Assembly (NCBI GenBank): GCA_964545735.1
Contig: CAZJGS010000147.1
Span: 1 to 5,931 of the forward strand
Reading direction: 5' to 3'
Length of the DNA stretch: 5,931 nucleotides
Source of the DNA: Pleomorphochaeta sp964545735
Lineage (GTDB): Bacteria; Spirochaetota; Spirochaetia; Sphaerochaetales; Sphaerochaetaceae
In this document: one piece after another, positions 1-5,065 of the stretch
Layout of the letters: each line of letters begins with the position of its first letter
Numbering within the stretch: the first letter of the stretch is position 1
Position numbers and translations under genes: made by a program
The notes under the pieces: generated by a model
Databases searched by the model: none
Seen by the model: only the letters and a program-made list of their open reading frames with translations
Told to the model about the DNA's origin: nothing

Positions 1-308
1 AATTTAATAATTTCGAATTTTGTATAAACAATGTAATTCATAAAGATGATGTATCTACTTTATTAAAGCAAAGAGATATTAATATTGCACAAGTATTCAA
101 TAATACAATACCAGAAAACCATGAATTACAAGTACGCTTTAGATCGCTATCAAACAGATTTGAGGGTTATCAATGGTATAATGTCAAATATATATATCAA
201 ACTGATAAAGATACAAAACATTTGCATTTGACTCTATTGATAAAAAATATTGATAAAACAAAAAGAAATGAAATTGCATTATTAGAGAATATAACCCAAA
301 ATAATTAG
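1..308 (+). CDS. PAS-domain protein, C-terminal fragment
   Basis: This is an open reading frame that enters from the left edge (first whole codon at position 3) and stops at TAG 306-308, giving 101 visible residues. The fragment reads like the second half of a PAS_3-type sensor fold. It has a VIHKDD segment (residues 11-16) in the place of the usual 'vHPDD', then a beta-rich part with YQWYNVKY (56-63) in the place of 'yRWv.v', and it ends in LLIKNIDKTKRNE (78-90), which matches the 'DIteqKr.E' close of the PAC segment. Such domains bind small ligands or cofactors and relay signals to a kinase, GGDEF/EAL or other output domain. Only about 11 residues follow the PAC end, so the PAS is the last domain and any output domain lies upstream, outside the window. 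The overall function cannot be named. The reading as PAS rests on recalled family patterns; the reading frame itself is clear. Confidence 0.7.
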   Translation, partial: FNNFEFCINNVIHKDDVSTLLKQRDINIAQVFNNTIPENHELQVRFRSLSNRFEGYQWYNVKYIYQTDKDTKHLHLTLLIKNIDKTKRNEIALLENITQNN

Positions 309-354
309 TTCTGTAAAATTCAGACAACTTTTTCTAAAATTTTATAAATAAATA

Positions 355-383
355 TTGACAAAACAGGTAATTACATTTATATT
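355..383 (+). promoter_or_regulatory. near-consensus sigma-70 promoter (P1)
   Basis: TTGACA at 355-360, a 17-bp spacer and TATATT at 378-383 match the vegetative promoter consensus at 11 of 12 positions. Transcription would start near 390. The first downstream element is not a gene but the terminator at 481-513, so this promoter may drive a short noncoding transcript or an attenuated leader of the flavodoxin gene. Confidence 0.5.
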
Positions 384-389
384 TAACAA

Positions 390-513
390 ACAAGTTATAT
401 ATTGCTAACAAAATAATATTATCCAATATGTTATTTTAAATTTATACATTAATTTGTCACTCCATTATTTTTCCCTATTGTATGGTGACTATGTTATAGT
501 CATCATATTTTTT
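390..513 (+). ncRNA. candidate small RNA or terminated leader, about 120 nt
   Basis: The segment is bounded by a strong promoter (355-383) and an intrinsic terminator (481-513). It holds no usable reading frame: its ATG at 428 opens only three codons before TAA. It resembles no RNA family I recognise. A transcript starting near 390 and ending in the T-run would be about 120 nt. Alternatives are an attenuator for the flavodoxin mRNA, or a terminator belonging to the upstream PAS gene with a promoter-like sequence arising by chance in AT-rich DNA. This is inferred from the two boundaries only. Confidence 0.3.
481..513 (+). terminator. intrinsic terminator
   Basis: The arms TATGGTGACTAT (481-492) and ATAGTCATCATA (496-507) pair over 12 positions, with one G-U pair, around a GTT loop. 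Six T follow at 508-513. It ends whatever enters from the left: the PAS gene, whose stop lies 172 nt upstream, or the short transcript from P1. The inner TGACTAT/ATAGTCA palindrome could instead be a protein-binding site, but the T-run favours termination. Confidence 0.65.
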
Positions 514-579
514 AATTCTTTACAGGAGAATAATTTACTAACCCACTAAAACAATTTATACATATTTTATATTTTTTGC

Positions 580-608
580 TTGACGATTTTCTTATTTCTA
601 GTTAATTT
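580..608 (+). promoter_or_regulatory. probable flavodoxin promoter (P2)
   Basis: TTGACG at 580-585, a 17-bp spacer and TAATTT at 603-608 form a good vegetative promoter. The predicted start near 615 leaves a 5' leader of about 65 nt before the flavodoxin ATG. It lies downstream of the 481-513 terminator, so it is the likely main promoter of that gene. Confidence 0.5.
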
Positions 609-614
609 TAAGGT

Positions 615-648
615 GTTAGCTAATTCTAACTAGATTGATGTGGCTAAC
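615..648 (+). promoter_or_regulatory. inverted repeats in the flavodoxin leader
   Basis: GTTAGC at 615-620 can pair either with the nearby CTAAC at 626-630 or with GCTAAC at 643-648. These two hairpins exclude each other and sit right at the predicted 5' end of the mRNA, upstream of the ribosome binding site AAGGAG (667-672). Possible roles are mRNA stabilisation, a repressor site overlapping the start, or a weak attenuator (only four T follow the outer arm). Short arms in AT-rich DNA can also arise by chance. Confidence 0.3.
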
Positions 649-679
649 TTTTAAACAAACTTATTAAAGGAGAACAATT

Positions 680-1093
680 ATGAAAACAGCAGTAGTTTAT
701 TACTCGATGACAGGAAATACTGAGCAAATGGCTCAAACACTAAAAGCCAGTATTGGAGATAATTGTGATATTTTTGAAGTTAGTGAAACAAGAGCTAGCA
801 ACATTGCCAAATATGAATCAATTGCCCTGGGATGCCCTGCTATGGGAGATGAAGTATTAGAGGAAGGTGATTTTGAACCCTTCTTTGAAGAACTTTTACC
901 CTTATTAAAAAATCAAAAGGTCGCTTTGTTTGGATCTTATGATTGGGGAGATGGACAATGGATGAGAGATTGGGAAGAAAAATGTAAATCTAATGGTGTA
1001 AAGCTTGTTCTTGAAAGTGTAATTGCTAACCTTGAAGGGGATGAGCAAACTCTTACACAGCTTAAAGATTTAGGCAAATCCTTGTCAAATTAA
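680..1093 (+). CDS. short-chain flavodoxin
   Basis: This is a 137-residue FMN-binding electron carrier acting in the cytoplasm, typically replacing ferredoxin in low-potential electron transfer in anaerobes. It is complete and of normal length for the short-chain group typified by the Clostridium beijerinckii and Megasphaera elsdenii proteins. The phosphate-binding loop SMTGNTE is at residues 9-15, the loop around the flavin N5 is GCPAMGDE (51-58), and the third FMN loop is GSYDWGDGQW (85-94), where W89 is expected to stack on the isoalloxazine ring. GDEVLEE.DFEPF (56-68) closely follows the clostridial sequence. The start at 680 is supported by AAGGAG at 667-672 with 7-nt spacing and by the immediate beta strand KTAVVYYS. 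An oddity is Asp88, where the two classical homologues, as I recall them, have Gly (SYGWG). The gene has its own promoter (580-608) and terminator (1114-1144), so it appears monocistronic. Redox partners are not visible here. Confidence 0.95.
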   Translation: MKTAVVYYSMTGNTEQMAQTLKASIGDNCDIFEVSETRASNIAKYESIALGCPAMGDEVLEEGDFEPFFEELLPLLKNQKVALFGSYDWGDGQWMRDWEEKCKSNGVKLVLESVIANLEGDEQTLTQLKDLGKSLSN

Positions 1094-1113
1094 CAAAAAA
1101 ACCATAATTATTT

Positions 1114-1144
1114 AACTCTACTCTAAAAAAAGTAGAGTTTTTTT
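1114..1144 (+). terminator. intrinsic terminator of the flavodoxin gene
   Basis: AACTCTACT (1114-1122) pairs perfectly with AGTAGAGTT (1131-1139) around an 8-nt A-rich loop, and the T-run continues through 1144. It lies 20 nt after the flavodoxin stop. This is a classic Rho-independent terminator and separates the flavodoxin gene from asd. Confidence 0.9.
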
Positions 1145-1162
1145 GTTTGATATCTTGAAATA

Positions 1163-1190
1163 TTAAAACCTATCCTTTTTAATGTATAAT
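1163..1190 (+). promoter_or_regulatory. weak promoter candidate for asd
   Basis: A perfect TATAAT at 1185-1190 is preceded, after a 16-bp spacer, by TTAAAA (1163-1168), which matches four of six -35 positions. A start near 1197 would give asd a leader of about 290 nt containing the 1291-1362 structure. In DNA this AT-rich a good -10 box alone is weak evidence. Confidence 0.3.
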
Positions 1191-1290
1191 TTTAAATAAA
1201 TACAAAATTTATCCTAAATTATGCTCTCTTTTGTTATCTTAAGTATACTTAAATCATTATTACTCAATAATTATATTTTTATAAAAATGA

Positions 1291-1362
1291 ATATCAAACT
1301 TAGGCTTTAATTTTTTATAGAAAAAAAAGTTGCTCCAATAGTTTGATATATTAAACTTTTTT
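1291..1362 (+). promoter_or_regulatory. possible terminator/antiterminator in the asd leader
   Basis: AGTTTGA (1340-1346) pairs with TTAAACT (1351-1357) around a TATA loop and is followed by T through 1362, an intrinsic-terminator shape. The same left arm, as AGTTTGATAT (1340-1349), also pairs perfectly over 10 bp with ATATCAAACT (1291-1300), which would break the terminator. The flavodoxin transcript already ends at 1114-1144, so a second terminator here would make most sense as an attenuator for asd. The arms are AT-rich and could pair by chance, so this remains a weak inference. Confidence 0.25.
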
Positions 1363-1489
1363 GTTAAAATAATAACATTTTGTGAATTTGTTAACATTTT
1401 TCTCAAAATTGTATTGATTTTTAATAAAAAAACTTATAGAGTACTAAAAAATAGATAATAAATGGGCTCACACCCAAAAAGGAATTGAT

Positions 1490-2405
1490 ATGGAAAAGAA
1501 AATTAATGTAGCTGTAATCGGTGCAACTGGAGCTGTTGGACAAGTGTTTATGTGGATGCTTGCTGATCATCCTTGGTTTAATGTAGTTTATGCTACTGCT
1601 TCTGCTGCAAGAGTAGGATTAACTTATTCTAGTACAACACACTGGATTCTCCCTTTAGAAATGCCTTCAGCAATTAAAGATATTGAGATGAAAGAATTTA
1701 ACTTTAATTCCATGAAAGAAGCTAATGTTCAAATTGTATTTTCTGCACTTCCTGCAAATATTGCTCGAGAAGCTGAGCCACAATTAAGAGCTCAGGGTTT
1801 CTACATTTTTTCAAATGCAGCTGCAATGCGTTATGACTCAAATGTTCCAATTTTAATTCCTGAAGCAAATCATGAAAAATTAGATTTAATTAGAGATCAA
1901 GGTTATCCAAAAACAGGGTTCTGTGTTACCAATGCAAACTGTGTTACTACTGGACTCGCTATGGCTTTAGCTCCCTTGAGAAAATTCAATATCAAATCCA
2001 TACATATAAACTCTTATCAAAGTGTAAGTGGTGCAGGCTATCCAGGTCTTTCTTCTTTAGATATCACCGATAACTGTATTCCATTTATCAACGGTGAGGA
2101 AGCAAAGATTGAAAAAGAAATAAAGAAAATATTATCAATTGATCCTGAAGTTTATGCTTTCACAGTTAGAGTACCTGTAATGTTTGGTCACTTGGAAACA
2201 GTTTGGCTAGAATGTGATGAGGGTGTATGTGAAGAAGATATTATCCAAGCTTGGTCTGATTTCAAAGTTGTTACTGATTTACCTTCTACTCCGGAGCAAC
2301 CTGTTGTTTACAGTAGTGAACAGACTTTCCCACAACCAAAATATGCATTCTGGGGTACTCCTAGAGGAATGGTTGTTTATACAGGTCGTGTAAAGAAAAA
2401 AGGCA
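1490..2405 (+). CDS. asd: aspartate-semialdehyde dehydrogenase (archaeal/fungal-type), 3' end lost in gap
   Basis: The enzyme reduces L-aspartyl-4-phosphate to aspartate semialdehyde with NADPH, at the branch point leading to lysine/diaminopimelate, threonine and methionine. The visible 305 residues contain the nucleotide-binding GATGAVGQ (11-18) and the active-site NANC with nucleophile Cys151. They also contain SYQSVSGAGYPG (175-186) with Gln177, then NGEEAKIEKEI (201-211) and RVPVMFGHLETV (227-238) with Arg227 and the likely catalytic His234. The SGAGYPGLSSLDI and GEEAKIE segments mark the archaeal/fungal-type subfamily rather than the E. coli type. The start is supported by AAAGGA at 1478-1483 with 6-nt spacing. 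Family members run to about 350 residues, so roughly 45 C-terminal residues, including the usual 'HN..RGAAG' segment, are missing. The reading frame enters the N run at 2406, and the few residues readable beyond it do not look like this family. The truncation is therefore an assembly effect, not evidence of a broken gene. Confidence 0.93.
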
Positions 2406-2505
2406 NNNNNNNNNNNNNNNNNNNNNNNNNNNNNNNNNNNNNNNNNNNNNNNNNNNNNNNNNNNNNNNNNNNNNNNNNNNNNNNNNNNNNNNNNNNNNNN
2501 NNNNN
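2406..2505. other. assembly gap, 100 N
   Basis: Exactly 100 undetermined bases join two contigs. A round 100 is commonly used as a placeholder for unknown length. The 3' ends of both asd (+) and the U32 gene (-) fall inside. By usual family lengths the two missing ends need well over 100 bp, so the true gap is probably larger and could contain further genes. Confidence 0.98.
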
Positions 2506-4631
2506 GTTAATTCATTTTTACTTATAACCTTATATTTTTTTTCTCTTTGAGTTATAGAATAAGTTCCCTCTTTTTTCTCTTCTCCTAAACTATCAAAAGA
2601 AAAATTACTTCTAGAAATAAATAAAGGTGGTACAAATTCTTCATCCACACGAGTTGGAGTGAAGGGCCATAAACTAACATCACCCTTTACAGTTTCAAGA
2701 AATAAATATGCTCCAACTAATTTGAGTTTTGTCGCAAGTAAATTCATTGCAGCTTCTCTATTAGCTAAATAGTAATAAATATCAGCATATACTTTTACAT
2801 CAAAAGGTTTTAACCATTGGATATGAGCTATATTATTTAGGCCAAAATAAACTCGGTCAATTAAGTTTTCACCCTTCAACTTTTCAATTAAAATCTTTAA
2901 TTTATCAATTTGCTCTGCCTCATTAAAAAAGACTGGAGGTAAAGGTAAATAATATTTATCATCAATTTTTATTAATTGATCAATCTCTGTTGGAACTGTA
3001 TCAAAAAATGGTAATTCATCAACACTTATTAAAGAACGGTTTGGTAACTCTTCAATTTCATATATACCAACATTTTCATCTAGAGGAAGCTCCTCATTAA
3101 TATATAACTCTACTCTATCATCTATTTCACTATAAAAAGCTCTCCTCAATTCTTTTACAACAGAAAGTGGTAAAAATATATTATTAGAAGCAAATTCAGT
3201 ATTATTTATAAGAGTTATTGATTCACATTCAAAAAAACTATCTCCAGATTGGTTAAAGATTGCTTCAATTTTTTCACTGTAATCAAAAATTTTTTTTGCT
3301 TGTTCTATTTTTATTTCTTTAGAAACTTTTATTGAATTTAAAAATTTCAAATCTGCTTCAATAATAATAGAATCTTCTTCAACAATAAAGTTTGCTTTAA
3401 AATAATTTTTACTTAGGGCAAGTCTATCTGTATTAACATTTTTTTCGTCTTGATCATGTTTTTTTATCAAATAAAGATCATCACCTATTTGTAAAGTTTT
3501 TTCTCTTTCCCCTAGTAACAAATAAACTTGATTGAATTTATTCGCTCTTTTTATAACTCTGCCATCCACATCTAATAAACCACTAACACTAAATTTTGTA
3601 GCCTCTTCAATTCCGTTGTAATGACTTAAAAACATAATTCCATCATGAATGGCTAAATCAGTATCCAATTCAATAAGAGCATACCTCGCATCTTGGTAAT
3701 TACGAATGGCTACGACTTGAGCACAAAGAAGACCTATGTGAGATGGATAAGTTGTTTCAACTAAGGCCTCTTTGTCTTGATTATTATAATTATCTAACCA
3801 TCCCTTAGAACTTTCTCTACTAAAGGTAGTTTTTACGTTTTCATATAAATCATCAATTGGTTGATTATCCAAGATAGCTCTATAATATTTTGTAACTGCA
3901 GAAACATAAGCTGGAGATTTCATTCTTCCCTCAACTTTTAAGCTATCAATGTTTATATCTTGTAATTTTTTTACACTTTGCGCTGCATCGAGGTCTTTCA
4001 TTGAGAAAAAATAACCATCTCTATTATTATAGGAAAACCAAGTCCTACAAATTTGAGCACAAGCTCCTGCATTAGCACTTCTTTTGGTTATTAACCTACT
4101 TGCCATACAAAGACCTGAAAAACCATAACACAGTGAACCATGAATAAATACTTTTAACTCAACATCGTCACAAGTGGTTCTTATTTTTTCAATTTCTTCT
4201 ATTGTTAATTCTCTAGATAATACAACTCTCTTAAAGCCAAAGGCTTGCATTGCCTTAACACCTTCGATGGAATGAACAGCCAGTTGAGTACTCCCGTGTA
4301 ATTCTAAAGAAGGAAAATGATTATTAATGATCCTCGCTAATCCTAAATCTTGAACAATTAAGCCATCACTTCCAATTAATTGAATTTGTTTTACAAGTTT
4401 TATAAGAGACGGAATTTGTGCATCAAAAATTACAGTATTTATAGTTACATAAACTTTTTTATGAATCGCATGAGCATAAGCAAATATTTTAGAGTATTCA
4501 ATAATACTAAAATTAATAGCACCCTTTCTTGCAGAGTAACTTTGCAAACCCAAATAAACTGCATCTGTACCATCTCGAAATGCAACTAAAGCGCATTGCA
4601 TGGAGCCTGCAGGCATCGCTAATTCAATCAT
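2506..4631 (-). CDS. U32 family Fe-S hydroxylase/'peptidase' (RlhA/TrhP-like), 3' end lost in gap
   Basis: The 708 visible residues begin with MIELAMPAGSMQCALVAFRDGTDAVYLGL, the U32 family signature ('ELL.PAG...GADAVYLG'). The core includes LHGSTQLAVHS (111-121) and VVLSRELTIEEIE (136-148). FIHGSLC (162-168) leads into the four-cysteine motif C168-X6-C175-X15-C191-X3-C195, followed by SMKDLDA (210-216) and LKVEGRMKSPAYV (231-243). In characterised members (TrhP, RlhA, UbiU/UbiV) these cysteines hold a 4Fe-4S cluster. TrhP and RlhA hydroxylate tRNA U34 and 23S rRNA C2501 using prephenate, and UbiU/V act in oxygen-independent ubiquinone synthesis. Overall sequence and size, with a long beta-rich C-terminal half, are closest to RlhA-like/DUF3656 members, though the substrate cannot be decided. 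'Peptidase' is the historical label. The start is supported by AAAAGGA on the minus strand (4639-4645) with 7-nt spacing. The C-terminus, perhaps 50-80 residues, is in the gap. Confidence 0.9.
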
Positions 4632-4675
4632 TTTTATGTCCTTTTCAATTCTTATAATATTACTTTACAATATTT

Positions 4676-4704
4676 AATATAAAATTTCATCAGAGAATAT
4701 TGAA
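4676..4704 (-). promoter_or_regulatory. possible promoter of the U32 gene
   Basis: Read on the minus strand, TTCAAT (4704-4699), a 17-bp spacer and TATATT (4681-4676) could form a promoter with a leader of roughly 40 nt before the start codon at 4631. The -35 box matches only three of six positions and the region is very AT-rich, so this is tentative. Confidence 0.25.
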
Positions 4705-4835
4705 TTTAAATCCATAAATATATTATAGCTCTTCTCTATTTGATATTTTTTTATCTATTTTGTAGTTTAAAATAAAAATATACTCATTTTGTTATATGTT
4801 TTTTGTTTGTATAGCGAGAAATCAAAGATTACGTA

Positions 4836-4864
4836 TTGATATTTTTACCGATTTTTTTTATTAT
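4836..4864 (+). promoter_or_regulatory. probable pckG promoter
   Basis: TTGATA at 4836-4841, a 17-bp spacer containing an eight-T run, and TATTAT at 4859-4864 match the vegetative consensus at 10 of 12 positions. Transcription would begin near 4871, just at the first hairpin of the leader, giving a 5' untranslated region of about 195 nt. Confidence 0.5.
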
Positions 4865-4870
4865 TAGGTA

Positions 4871-5065
4871 AGGAAATAATAAATTTCCAAATATAGATTT
4901 TTGGTCAGATATTAAATTGTCTAGATTTTTAACTATCATGGAATAATGATAGTGATATATATGTTAGATGTAAAAACATCTAAAGTTTTAAAATTATTAT
5001 AATTACAATAAGTAATTATAGATTTACGGGTTTCCAAATTTTTGGATTCGCCAAAGGAGTAATTA
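4871..5065 (+). promoter_or_regulatory. hairpin-rich 5' leader of pckG
   Basis: Four perfect-stem hairpins with short loops follow one another: GGAAAT/ATTTCC (4872-4877 with 4883-4888), ACTATCAT/ATGATAGT (4932-4939 with 4946-4953), TTAGATGT/ACATCTAA (4964-4971 with 4976-4983) and TATAATTAC/GTAATTATA (4998-5006 with 5012-5020). Just before the start, TTTGG (5041-5045) can pair either back with CCAAA (5034-5038) or forward with CCAAA (5051-5055). The forward partner overlaps the ribosome binding site AAAGGAG (5053-5059). None of the hairpins carries a terminator T-run, so mRNA stability or translational control is more likely than attenuation. I recognise no known riboswitch class. Some stems are long enough that they could also be operator sites. 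Confidence 0.45.

Larger units (their letters stand above)
1145..1489 (+). other. asd upstream region, 345 bp, noncoding
   Basis: I see no gene here on either strand. Visible elements are two weak promoter candidates (1163-1190, entered separately, and TTGATT 1414-1419 with a short 15-bp spacer to TATAGA 1435-1440). There is a perfect 14-bp palindrome TTAAGTATACTTAA at 1239-1252, a possible operator. An inverted repeat and terminator-like hairpin lie at 1291-1362. A small TGGG/CCCA hairpin (1463-1466 with 1473-1476) sits directly before the asd ribosome binding site (AAAGGA 1478-1483). The lysine riboswitch that often precedes lysine-pathway genes is not recognisable. Confidence 0.5.

Noticed and set aside
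524..529. AGGAGA resembling a ribosome binding site between the first terminator and P2
   Set aside because: No start codon follows at a usable distance, so no gene can be attached to it.
1145..1349. GTTTGATAT three times (1145-1153, 1341-1349 and inverted 1291-1299) as a regulator-binding motif
   Set aside because: In 345 bp of DNA this AT-rich, a few matching 9-mers over both strands are expected by chance. No dyad symmetry or regular spacing supports it.
1190..1480. Lysine riboswitch before asd
   Set aside because: None of the conserved core segments of that riboswitch can be recognised.
1462..1488. Eight-codon upstream ORF (ATG GGC ... TGA) ending just before the asd ATG
   Set aside because: It has no ribosome binding site and no run of lysine, threonine or methionine codons as expected for a leader peptide.
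2361..2405. Extension of the U32 reading frame across the gap into the asd side
   Set aside because: The apparent tail is antisense to the well-conserved asd coding sequence and arises only because N codons contain no stop.
2506..2526. Continuation of asd beyond the gap ending in a stop at 2525
   Set aside because: The frame across an N run of unknown true length is meaningless, and the few residues do not resemble the ASADH C-terminus. The bases belong to the U32 gene on the other strand.
4380..4589. A 69-codon plus-strand reading frame
   Set aside because: It lies wholly inside the U32 gene on the opposite strand, has no ribosome binding site and a composition typical of an antisense shadow.
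4722..4727. Perfect minus-strand TATAAT as the U32 promoter
   Set aside because: No acceptable -35 box lies 16-18 bp upstream of it on the minus strand.
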